Positions 1 to 4,977 of a stretch of 5,714 nt of DNA are shown here, piece after piece. The stretch is from Nitrospirota bacterium. Its GTDB lineage: Bacteria; Nitrospinota; Nitrospinia; Nitrospinales; Nitrospinaceae. Where the stretch lies: the NCBI GenBank assembly GCA_003229345.1, contig QIDN01000460.1, positions 1 through 5,714 on the forward strand, read 5' to 3'. The first letter of the stretch is position 1. Each line of letters opens with the position of its first letter. The notes beneath the pieces were generated by a model. That model was not told the DNA's origin. It worked only from the letters and a program-made list of their open reading frames with translations, and did not search any database. Made by a program: the position numbers and the translations under genes.

Positions 1-2
1 AG

Positions 3-143
3 GAGGCCAAGGGGGATATGGCCTGGGGGTATAATTACATCCGGGGCAAGTCTTATTTGAGCATGAAGGGAGGCATCCAGCACTCCCTCAGCGTCATTCG
101 CGCGGTACGCAACAACAACGATTCGGAGTTGGCCAAAAAATGA
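3..143 (+). CDS. C-terminal end of an unidentified protein (5' partial)
   Basis: An open frame enters from the left edge and ends at TGA 141-143, leaving 46 residues that end in SELAKK. The visible part contains a Tyr/Gly-rich piece (WGYNYIRGKSYLSMKGG, about residues 8-24) followed by a helical-looking segment (HSLSVIRAVRNNND). I see no diagnostic motif, membrane segment or repeat, and I do not recognise the family. The coding call rests on the frame staying open from the edge, and on a plausible stop only 28 bases before the next gene on the same strand, which suggests that the two are co-transcribed. It could be the end of another repeat or scaffold protein like its neighbour, but that is a guess. 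Confidence 0.6.
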   Translation, partial: EAKGDMAWGYNYIRGKSYLSMKGGIQHSLSVIRAVRNNNDSELAKK

Positions 144-171
144 GCCTCCGACCTATGGAAATTCTTTGATT

Positions 172-978
172 ATGAGTTCGGAGGATAAAGAAGAAGATAC
201 TGTGCCGGAACAAGAAGCGGCGGCTGAAGAAGAGGCCGATCCCAACCTGCAGGAAGTCGAGAAGGACGAAGCGGCCCTCGACAAGCTTGAGAAGGAAGGC
301 GGGGATCTGGCAGAGTTCGATCTGGAGGCGCAGATCGAGGAGTTTCGTGCTGCCCTTGAAGAAGAACCGGACAATTGTATTCATCATTACAATCTGGCCG
401 AAGCCCTGGAAGAGTTGGGGGATCGGGAAGAAGCCAAAATTGAATACGAACATGCTCTCGAATGCGATACGGAACAAGACTTCCATGCTATCATTCACTA
501 TGGAATGGGCAATCTGATTTTCCATCAGCTACTATCCGGAATCCAATCCGTAGTGGTGAAGAGTTCCATCGGTTTGCATTCCGCTCACAAGCCGGGCGAT
601 TCCATCGTCGATGTTTTCGAAGAAGATTACACGGTTCCGGTCCATCACTTCCAGAAAGCGATGGAATTCCTTCCGCAGTTAAAAGCCGATGAGGAACTGG
701 TGGACTACATCAGTAAGGAAGCACCCGTTCAACTGGCCAATATTTATTACAAATGGGGGTCGGACCTGATCGATAAATCCCGTCAGATCGCCAAGTATGG
801 GGGCGAAATCCAGGATGTTCAAAAAGCCCTGAAGCTGATTAAAAAGACTCTGGAAATAGACCCCAATCATTCCCAGGCTAATTTGATGTCCAAGTACGCC
901 AAGAAAATGCTGGCCGAAGGATGGAAATCGTTTGACGAATACGGATTTGAAGCCAAAGACATCGAAGGCTTGGGGTAA
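172..978 (+). CDS. TPR-repeat protein with acidic N-terminus, cytoplasmic
   Basis: The product has 268 residues from ATG 172. Residues 1-50 are dominated by Glu/Asp and Ala and look disordered. Helical repeats follow. A clear TPR unit spans about 69-100 (HHYNLAEALEELGDREEAKI, then EYEHALECD), preceded by the second helix of another (about 54-68, FRAALEEEPDN). A last TPR-like pair lies near 216-238 (KALKLIKKTLEIDPNHSQAN). The middle (110-180) is less regular and may hold degenerate repeats. There is no signal peptide or membrane span, so the protein should be cytosolic. TPR proteins usually act as protein-binding scaffolds; the partner is unknown. The start is ambiguous: TTG at 166 is in frame with GGAA (157-160) at good spacing, and would add two residues. 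A four-codon frame (155-169) overlaps this start region. The LRR gene follows after 39 bases. Confidence 0.85.
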   Translation: MSSEDKEEDTVPEQEAAAEEEADPNLQEVEKDEAALDKLEKEGGDLAEFDLEAQIEEFRAALEEEPDNCIHHYNLAEALEELGDREEAKIEYEHALECDTEQDFHAIIHYGMGNLIFHQLLSGIQSVVVKSSIGLHSAHKPGDSIVDVFEEDYTVPVHHFQKAMEFLPQLKADEELVDYISKEAPVQLANIYYKWGSDLIDKSRQIAKYGGEIQDVQKALKLIKKTLEIDPNHSQANLMSKYAKKMLAEGWKSFDEYGFEAKDIEGLG

Positions 979-980
979 GC

Positions 981-994
981 TGAACTTAAGTTCA
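981..994. repeat. Perfect 14-bp palindrome between the TPR and LRR genes
   Basis: TGAACTTAAGTTCA equals its own reverse complement with no spacer. It starts two bases after the stop codon of the TPR gene and ends 23 bases before the LRR start codon. No T-run follows, so it is not a terminator. A gapless palindrome of this length could be an operator half-site pair for a dimeric regulator or a short RNA stem. No promoter is obvious around it, so the function is unassigned. Confidence 0.5.
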
Positions 995-1017
995 ATAAAC
1001 GTGGAAGCAGGTTATTC

Positions 1018-1413
1018 ATGGCAGATATTAAAAAACTGATTAAAACACACTTGAGTAAAGACGGGCAGGTACTCAACCTCAAAGCAAAATATATTCGTGA
1101 AGTCGGCGCGAAAGAATTGGCTCAATGCGAAGAATTGTCCACCTTGCGTGCGTTGGACCTTTCGCAAAACCATATCGGAGATGAGGGAGTCAAGGCAGTT
1201 GCCGAGTCGCCCCTCTTTTCCAATTTGAGAACGTTAAACCTGAAGTCCAATTGTATCACCGATGTGGGCGCTGAATTTCTCGCCAATTCCACTACCTTGA
1301 CCAATCTGAAATCTATCCAGCTAGTGGTCAACGACTTGACGGAGGAGGGGGAGCGGGCTCTGATGAACTCCACCCACTTGATAAATTTGACCACCCTCAA
1401 ATTTCAGGTCTGA
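1018..1413 (+). CDS. Small leucine-rich-repeat protein, ribonuclease-inhibitor type
   Basis: The product has 131 residues and starts at ATG 1018, with GGAAG at 1003-1007 and AGG at 1009-1011 as ribosome-binding candidates. After a short basic leader (1-15) it is built almost wholly of about 27-residue repeats with the pattern L..L..L.L..N.I...G...LA.S. These lie at about 17-42 (degenerate, VLNLKAKYI), 43-69 (LRALDLSQNHIGDEGVKAVA), 70-97 (LRTLNLKSNCITDVGAEFLA) and 98-125 (LKSIQLVVNDLTEEGERALM). The first strand of a further repeat ends the protein (LTTLKFQV). Repeats with this G...LA helix resemble the ribonuclease-inhibitor/NLR class, which forms curved binding solenoids. It has no signal peptide and no enzyme domain, so a cytosolic protein-interaction role is inferred. 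Only about four repeats is short for a stable solenoid, so it may pair with another protein or be the remnant of a longer one. Confidence 0.82.
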   Translation: MADIKKLIKTHLSKDGQVLNLKAKYIREVGAKELAQCEELSTLRALDLSQNHIGDEGVKAVAESPLFSNLRTLNLKSNCITDVGAEFLANSTTLTNLKSIQLVVNDLTEEGERALMNSTHLINLTTLKFQV

Positions 1414-1423
1414 GGAAGGATTT

Positions 1424-1463
1424 ATGAGGGGTTGGGTTGGCCTCATGTAAGTAATTGTTTTTT
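1424..1463 (+). terminator. Weak possible terminator after the LRR gene
   Basis: ATGAGG (1424-1429) can pair with CCTCAT (1441-1446) around an 11-base loop. A run of six T follows only after another 11 bases (1458-1463). The stem is short and the T-run is not adjacent, so efficiency would be low. The location just after the LRR stop codon is what supports it. Confidence 0.25.
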
Positions 1464-1502
1464 ATAGTATTATAATCCAAAGATTGTGCTAGAATTTATA
1501 CC

Positions 1503-1531
1503 TTGACTTGGTAGGCGGGTTTTTATATTTT
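1503..1531 (+). promoter_or_regulatory. Candidate sigma70-type promoter, distal
   Basis: TTGACT (1503-1508) matches five of six consensus -35 bases. TATTTT (1526-1531) lies 17 bases further and matches four of six -10 bases. Transcription from here would give a leader of about 185 bases containing the 1583-1599 hairpin and the 13-codon ORF at 1578. The call is by consensus only. Confidence 0.3.
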
Positions 1532-1577
1532 TCCCTCCATAACGAGACTAGTGGTGGGTCCTCACGAGGGGTTGGCC

Positions 1578-1619
1578 ATGCAGCATGTGTCTAACGTGCG
1601 GGTTTTGAATGAGATTTAA
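1578..1619 (+). other. Candidate 13-codon small ORF in the leader
   Basis: ATG 1578 reads MQHVSNVRVLNEI and stops at TAA 1617-1619. A purine-rich GAGGGG (1566-1571) lies six bases upstream, which is good spacing for a ribosome-binding site. The small hairpin at 1583-1599 overlaps the ORF. It shows no run of one amino acid that would mark a classic attenuation peptide, and a frame this short is easily a chance event. Confidence 0.15.
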
Positions 1620-1647
1620 AAGTGTTATCCGCATCAAAGGAGAGTTT

Positions 1648-1675
1648 TTGAGTCCTATCGACTTTTGTATATATA
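1648..1675 (+). promoter_or_regulatory. Candidate promoter of the secreted-protein gene
   Basis: TTGAGT (1648-1653) and TATATA (1670-1675) are separated by 16 bases, within an AT-rich stretch. Initiation would fall near 1682, giving a 5' leader of about 43 bases. The strong ribosome-binding site AAGGGGGAG (1712-1720) lies just before the start codon. The gene has its own terminator, which supports an independent promoter here. Confidence 0.4.
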
Positions 1676-1724
1676 GAATAAAAGTAGTGTTCTTAAATAC
1701 CACCAATTTGAAAGGGGGAGCACA

Positions 1725-2216
1725 ATGGTAAGAAAATTAATTGCCGTCCTGTCTGTGGCTTTCGTTCTGTTGGCCTTCACATCTTTGGCCACCGCTAATG
1801 AGACCATACTGAAGTCAGGGCAAAACGGTGTTTGTGAAAACGCCTCGTGGATCGCCTACAACACCAGTGAAACCAAAGCAACCAATCTGGTGTTCAACGT
1901 GGGTCCCATCGCTTATGGTTGGGGAAAAAACGTCACCCGAACCCTTCCTCCGGGAGGTTATCAAGCCAACGCTCTGGCCAGGAAGACGACTTTCAAAAAC
2001 AAAGGCCCGGGAGACGTGGTTGTGAACTGTCAGCGTCAGCGGCGTGACCGCCATGACTGGAAAATCGACGCGGGTTCCGGTAAAACGTATCAGTCCAATT
2101 ACCATATGGACCACGTACAGCCTGGCACGTACATCGAGCCGGGTCTGGGTATGCCGGAAGGCACCGAGCGCGGTATTGGCGGAGTTACAGGCGAACGCTC
2201 TGAATTGAATCGCTAA
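1725..2216 (+). CDS. Sec-exported protein of unknown function (163 aa)
   Basis: The N-terminus is a classic Sec signal peptide: basic VRK (2-4), hydrophobic core 5-21, and an A-T-A site (22-24) that predicts cleavage before Asn25. No lipobox cysteine is present, so the mature protein of about 139 residues should be periplasmic or secreted. It has two cysteines, C37 (GVCENASW) and C102 (VVVNCQRQRRDRH), which could form one disulfide. Between them is a Gly/Pro/aromatic-rich, probably beta-rich stretch (VGPIAYGWGKNVTRTLPPGG, 59-78). The tail after about 133 is Gly/Pro/Glu-rich (PGLGMPEGTERGIGG) and may be unstructured. I do not recognise the family. Start choice is firm because AAGGGGGAG (1712-1720) precedes ATG 1725. 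The gene stands alone, with its own promoter candidate and strong terminator, unlike the clustered genes downstream. Confidence 0.85.
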   Translation: MVRKLIAVLSVAFVLLAFTSLATANETILKSGQNGVCENASWIAYNTSETKATNLVFNVGPIAYGWGKNVTRTLPPGGYQANALARKTTFKNKGPGDVVVNCQRQRRDRHDWKIDAGSGKTYQSNYHMDHVQPGTYIEPGLGMPEGTERGIGGVTGERSELNR

Positions 2217-2240
2217 GCTTCACTCTTACATTGCATTATT

Positions 2241-2274
2241 AAAGCCGGAGGGTTTCGACCTTCCGGCTTTTTTT
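2241..2274 (+). terminator. Strong intrinsic terminator with UUCG loop
   Basis: AAAGCCGGAGGGT (2241-2253) pairs with 2258-2270 through 13 positions, one of them a G-U pair. The loop is the tetraloop TTCG (2254-2257). Seven T (2268-2274) overlap the 3' end of the stem. It ends the secreted-protein transcript 24 bases after its stop codon and isolates it from the DUF1566 genes. Confidence 0.93.
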
Positions 2275-2301
2275 GAACCCAATGTCCGAGGATCTTATCT
2301 A
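2273..2301 (+). promoter_or_regulatory. Weak promoter candidate before the first DUF1566 gene
   Basis: TTGAAC (2273-2278) is followed 17 bases later by TATCTA (2296-2301). The -10 match is poor. A promoter is expected between the strong terminator and ATG 2346, and this is the best pair I find in the 71 bases available. The ribosome-binding site AAGAGG sits at 2335-2340. Confidence 0.25.
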
Positions 2302-2345
2302 AACTTTAAGTGGAAATTTGTAGAGTGGGATTTTAAGAGGCTAAT

Positions 2346-2840
2346 ATGGAAGAACGATTTGTAGATAATGGCGACGGAACCGTGACGGACCGGAAAACCA
2401 AACTGATGTGGATGCAAGACGATTCCTATAACGTGTTTAAAAGATTTCTGGTCTATGCCGCCGCTAAAAAACTCATGGCCAAAATGAATGAAGAATCCTT
2501 CGCCGGACACAGCGACTGGCGATTGCCCGGCAAGGAAGAAGCGCATTCCCTGTATTATCGGGAGAAGGAAAGATCCATCCAGGACAAGTACGAAATGGAC
2601 CTGTACATTGACCCAGTGTTTACCGAGGGCTGTGGTTATGATACTTGGACCAACAATACCCGGGGTAGAATCACCGCCTACGTGTTTTCGTTTGCCAGCG
2701 GCACCGGAGGCCATAAAGAGGTGGACGACACTCTGGATACCAGCGTCCGCCTGGTGCGGGGAACCATGGATGAGGGGTCCAAGGCCAATCTGGGTAAAAT
2801 TCCGCCTAAAAAAGGCATGATGGTCACTGATCAGCGTTGA
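2346..2840 (+). CDS. DUF1566 (Lcl_C-like) domain protein, paralog 1
   Basis: The product has 164 residues and starts at ATG 2346, five bases after AAGAGG. It is essentially one DUF1566 domain. Box 1 is RFVDNGDGTVTDRKTKLMW (4-22), the central box is SFAGHSDWRLPGKEEAHSLY (51-70), then YIDPVF (87-92), GCGYDTWT (95-102) and the closing box TSVRLVRG (132-139). The basic tail of about 25 residues (KANLGKIPPKKGMM) looks disordered. DUF1566 is known from cell-surface and phage-related proteins and is thought to adopt a C-type-lectin-like fold that binds ligands; no catalytic activity is established. No signal peptide or transmembrane segment is visible, so this copy is probably cytoplasmic. It has one cysteine (C96). 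It is the most complete single-domain member of the array and is followed by a 202-bp gap. Confidence 0.88.
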   Translation: MEERFVDNGDGTVTDRKTKLMWMQDDSYNVFKRFLVYAAAKKLMAKMNEESFAGHSDWRLPGKEEAHSLYYREKERSIQDKYEMDLYIDPVFTEGCGYDTWTNNTRGRITAYVFSFASGTGGHKEVDDTLDTSVRLVRGTMDEGSKANLGKIPPKKGMMVTDQR

Positions 2841-2952
2841 TTTTCAAGGATTTGGTAAAATTGAACGGTTGGACAGTTTTTCCTTGGTTAGGTATTGAAA
2901 TATAGCCGGGTGGGTGATACTTTAACAGTAAACTTTCTTAAAATTTAGGGTG

Positions 2953-2989
2953 TTAGGGGGCCGTCCTGCAAGGGGTAGGGCCGCTCTAA
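2953..2989 (+). repeat. Imperfect GC-rich inverted repeat
   Basis: TTAGGGGGCC (2953-2962) can pair with 2979-2989 through ten pairs, with one G-U and one bulged base (2983). The loop of 16 bases contains a further short CCT/AGG pairing. A run of six A follows on the + strand, so it is not a + strand terminator. It may be part of a leader RNA. Confidence 0.35.
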
Positions 2990-3001
2990 AAAATTCACAT
3001 G

Positions 3002-3030
3002 AACCCAAAACGAGAAGTTAGTTTTGGGTT
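3002..3030 (+). promoter_or_regulatory. Perfect 10-bp hairpin just upstream of DUF1566 paralog 2
   Basis: AACCCAAAAC (3002-3011) pairs perfectly with GTTTTGGGTT (3021-3030) around the nine-base loop GAGAAGTTA. It ends 12 bases before ATG 3043 and one base before an alternative TTG 3031. The only purine-rich, ribosome-binding-like bases near this start (GAGAAG, 3012-3017) lie in the loop. It could control translation, bind a regulator as DNA, or act as a weak terminator on either strand, since the stem ends in short T or A runs. Confidence 0.45.
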
Positions 3031-3042
3031 TTGGCAATTTAT

Positions 3043-3483
3043 ATGGCAAATTTGGAAAAACTGTTCAATGATAACGGCGACGGTACCATAGCCCAAGTGG
3101 ACGAGGATTTGATCTGGGCCAAAAAAGATTCCCGACAGGAATTGGGCAAATGGCTCAATTGGGACGAAGCCAATGCCTACCGGGAGGCCTGTAACGAGCA
3201 GAATTACATGGGGGCCACCGACTGGCGATTGCCCACGAAAAGCGAAATGCGAGGCCTGCTCAAAGCGGCGGATGCCTATGAGGAGCTGTTCATGAACCTC
3301 CCCGCCAAAAAAAAACGTTCCGTTGCCAATTATCAGGCAGGCGGGGAATGGAGTTACTGGACCTCGGAGACGCGGTACGACTCCTACGCCTGGAAATGTT
3401 ATTTTCCTGTCATCAAAGAAGTGTGTGTGGACCAACAGGTCTCGACTACGGGAACCTCGGTCCGTCTGGTAAGGGACGCTTGA
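3043..3483 (+). CDS. DUF1566-like protein, divergent paralog 2
   Basis: The product has 146 residues from ATG 3043. Box 1 is LFNDNGDGTIAQVDEDLIW (7-25), followed by KWLNWDEANAY (36-46), the central box YMGATDWRLPTKSEM (55-69), an aromatic patch WSYWTSET (103-110) and the closing box GTSVRLVRDA (137-146). The IDPxF segment found in paralogs 1, 3 and the first domain of 5 is missing; a Lys-rich stretch (PAKKKRS, 87-93) takes its place. Three cysteines (C50, C119, C128) are more than in its relatives. No signal peptide or membrane span is seen, so it is probably cytoplasmic. The start is uncertain: no good Shine-Dalgarno site precedes ATG 3043, and TTG 3031 would add four residues. An in-frame TAG at 3019 rules out anything further upstream. 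A hairpin sits at this start, and 47 bases separate the stop from the next gene. Confidence 0.85.
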   Translation: MANLEKLFNDNGDGTIAQVDEDLIWAKKDSRQELGKWLNWDEANAYREACNEQNYMGATDWRLPTKSEMRGLLKAADAYEELFMNLPAKKKRSVANYQAGGEWSYWTSETRYDSYAWKCYFPVIKEVCVDQQVSTTGTSVRLVRDA

Positions 3484-3530
3484 AATCATAACCCGCCGTC
3501 CTAACCCGATCGGCGAAAAGGAGAACCATC

Positions 3531-4181
3531 GTGTCCGAAGAAGAAGTGAAGGATCCATCGGAAGAAAAAGAAACTCCCGGTGAGGAAGCCAAAAAGACCT
3601 CGCCGCTTGATGACGATTTCGAAGATGATGCCGGCTTTGACGTCGACGAGTGGATCGGCGATGACGATTGGGAGGAAATCAAGGAAGATGAGCCGGAAGA
3701 GGAACCCGATGCTCCTCAGTTTGTAGACAACGGTAATGAGACGATCAGCGATTCCCGATCCAGTCTGATGTGGAAAAAAAGCGACTCCTTTGCCGATTTC
3801 GGGTATGGCATCAACTGGTTTGAAGCCAACGATTATATTGAGGAATTGAACGAAAAGAAATTTGCCGGTTTTGACGATTGGCGGCTGGCCGGATTTGAAG
3901 AGTCCAAGTCGCTGTTCGCGTTTGCCGTGTCCAACCAGGATAAGGATGGCGCGGAACTCCATATCGATCCCCTGTTTGCACCCGGTGGCGGACACAATAC
4001 CTGGACGTATGAAGAAAAGCCGGATTATCAGCAATATGCCATGATATTCAGCTACGTTACCGGTAACGATATGTGGCAACACAAGGATAACGAATTTAGC
4101 CATATCCGGGCTGTTCGCGATGAGCAGAAAGGGTCTTGGGAACCCGATTGGCGGAGCGAGACCAAAAAATTTGACGGCTAA
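3531..4181 (+). CDS. DUF1566-like protein with long acidic N-terminal region, paralog 3
   Basis: The product has 216 residues from GTG 3531, chosen because the strong site AAGGAG (3518-3523) lies seven bases upstream. Residues 1-60 are extremely acidic: I count 30 Asp/Glu and 5 Lys, which suggests a disordered linker or a binding tail. The DUF1566-like domain runs from about 63 to 198. Box 1 is QFVDNGNETISDSRSSLMW (63-81), the central box KKFAGFDDWRLAGFEESKSL (109-128), then HIDPLFAPGGGHNTWT (144-159) and the end box FSHIRAVRDE (189-198). The usual DWRLP reads DWRLA here. There is no cysteine, signal peptide or membrane segment. It shares ELNEKKFAG and DNGNETI with the first domain of paralog 5, including a 14-base identity (3726-3739 versus 5011-5024), so the two are probably close duplicates. 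It appears to head the tight run of genes that follows. Confidence 0.88.
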   Translation: MSEEEVKDPSEEKETPGEEAKKTSPLDDDFEDDAGFDVDEWIGDDDWEEIKEDEPEEEPDAPQFVDNGNETISDSRSSLMWKKSDSFADFGYGINWFEANDYIEELNEKKFAGFDDWRLAGFEESKSLFAFAVSNQDKDGAELHIDPLFAPGGGHNTWTYEEKPDYQQYAMIFSYVTGNDMWQHKDNEFSHIRAVRDEQKGSWEPDWRSETKKFDG

Positions 4182-4222
4182 GGTCGCTTGGGCCTGATAA
4201 GAGCCTGAAGAGAGGTGTTGTT

Positions 4223-4438
4223 GTGAGTCACTACATGATATTTGGCAAAGACGATTGTCCTTACACCACCAAGGCCCGTCAGGATTATAAAAAACAGTGC
4301 AAACCTTTTATCTATGTCAATGTGGATAACAATCCGCAGGCTCTTGAAAAAATGCTGGAGTATTCCAACGGGGATTACGTGATTCCGGTAATTGTCAATG
4401 TCGATGAAGACAACGTCGAAATCGGTTATACCGATTGA
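4223..4438 (+). CDS. Glutaredoxin-like thioredoxin-fold protein with CPYT motif
   Basis: The product has 71 residues from GTG 4223, with AGAGG (4211-4215) seven bases upstream. The order is that of a minimal glutaredoxin: strand YMIFGKDD (4-11), motif C12-P13-Y14-T15, helix TKARQDYKKQ, strand PFIYVNVD (28-35), helix NPQALEKMLEY, and a cis-proline region YVIPVIV (52-58) with P55. The first cysteine is present but the second is Thr, so a dithiol CPYC mechanism is excluded. Monothiol chemistry is possible, and C26 could be a resolving residue. The sequence resembles the small glutaredoxin-like group in which the first position may be selenocysteine or cysteine (UXX-star type); here the codon is TGT, cysteine. 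It is shorter than the usual 80-90 residues. It lies 41 bases after paralog 3 and 16 bases before paralog 4, so co-expression is likely. Its substrate is unknown. Confidence 0.85.
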   Translation: MSHYMIFGKDDCPYTTKARQDYKKQCKPFIYVNVDNNPQALEKMLEYSNGDYVIPVIVNVDEDNVEIGYTD

Positions 4439-4454
4439 GAGGAGAAGTTACGTT

Positions 4455-4964
4455 ATGGCAGACGAGGAAACCAAACCGGTCGTTCATGATGCACAAACCG
4501 ACAAACTGGAAGTTGTTGAAGAAGGTCCCAAGCGGTTCGTGTCGCATGGGCCTCAGGTTGTCCATGATACCGAAACGGGAATGTACTGGTTGAAAAAAGA
4601 TTCCTGGCTGGATCGAGGGAAATATTTCAATTGGCATGAAGCCAAAGAATTCGCCGAAAGAAAGAATGTGCGTAAAATCGGCGGGTTCTCGGACTGGCGC
4701 TTACCGACCAACGAAGAGGCGTCCACCCTGTACCATGAAGCGTGGGAAAACACGGGTAAAACCGGCGAAAAACTTCATATCGATTCCCTGTTTCCTGAAG
4801 GTTCGTTCAAAATGCAATGGTCTATGGCGGACACCTCCACACGGCGACCTCGGTTCGATTACAATCAGGGACAAATTGTCAGTGCCGATGAATATGCTTT
4901 CGGGTCCGTAAGAATTTGCCGAAAAGATCCGGTCAAAACCGTTGGCCGCCGAAGAAATACCTGA
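4455..4964 (+). CDS. DUF1566-like protein, divergent paralog 4
   Basis: The product has 169 residues from ATG 4455. The frame is open further upstream, but that part overlaps the glutaredoxin-like gene, and GGAG at 4441-4444 favours ATG 4455. Residues 1-26 are charged and likely flexible. The DUF1566-like domain includes RFVSHGPQVVHDTETGMYW (27-45), in which the usual DNG motif is lost, FNWHEAKEF (58-66), the central box IGGFSDWRLPTNEEASTLY (75-93), HIDSLFPEGS (108-117), and the end box FGSVRICRKD (149-158). The GCGYxTW motif is replaced by KMQW (119-122). The C-terminus is short and basic (GRRRNT). C155 is the only cysteine. No export signal or membrane span is visible. Only 13 bases separate its stop from the next gene. 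Confidence 0.86.
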   Translation: MADEETKPVVHDAQTDKLEVVEEGPKRFVSHGPQVVHDTETGMYWLKKDSWLDRGKYFNWHEAKEFAERKNVRKIGGFSDWRLPTNEEASTLYHEAWENTGKTGEKLHIDSLFPEGSFKMQWSMADTSTRRPRFDYNQGQIVSADEYAFGSVRICRKDPVKTVGRRRNT

Positions 4965-4977
4965 GGAAACAAGAACT

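Larger units (their letters stand above)
1414..1724 (+). other. 311-bp non-coding region between LRR and secreted-protein genes
   Basis: This stretch is T-rich and has no long open frame. In order it holds an inverted repeat ATGAGG/CCTCAT (1424-1429 and 1441-1446, 11-base loop), with a T-run at 1458-1463 that could be a weak terminator. A promoter-like TTGACT/TATTTT pair follows at 1503-1531. A second hairpin, GCATGT/ACGTGC, lies at 1583-1599. A better-placed promoter candidate is at 1648-1675. The 10-mer GAGGGGTTGG occurs twice (1426-1435 and 1566-1575). It probably combines the end of the upstream unit with the promoter and leader of the secreted protein. I could not match the leader to a known riboswitch class. 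Confidence 0.5.
2841..3042 (+). other. 202-bp spacer with two potential RNA hairpins
   Basis: No gene is visible. The first half is AT-rich, with a poor promoter-like pair TTGAAA (2895-2900) and GATACT (2916-2921), 15 bases apart. The second half turns GC-rich and holds two inverted repeats, at 2953-2989 and 3002-3030, immediately before the second DUF1566 gene. A transcript starting near 2928 would have a structured leader of about 115 bases. I see no T-run adjacent to the first stem. Confidence 0.4.

Noticed and set aside
94..525. Minus-strand open frame of 143 codons opposite the TPR gene
   Set aside because: It is the reverse shadow of an acidic, Glu-rich coding sequence (Phe/Leu-rich product) and has no supporting start context; the + strand TPR frame explains the DNA.
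1560..1569. CCTC-AC-GAGG inverted repeat as a hairpin
   Set aside because: A two-base loop cannot close, so it is not a usable RNA stem; as DNA it is too short to be meaningful.
3501..4103. Minus-strand open frame of 200 codons opposite paralog 3
   Set aside because: Its hydrophobic product mirrors the Asp/Glu-rich + strand gene, which has a strong ribosome-binding site and clear domain motifs. The same applies to the minus-strand frames at 2995-3558 and 4701-5312.
4392..4454. Upstream extension of paralog 4 into the glutaredoxin-like gene
   Set aside because: The extra 21 residues would overlap the glutaredoxin-like gene by 47 bases, show no family similarity and lack a ribosome-binding site, while ATG 4455 has GGAG at 4441-4444.
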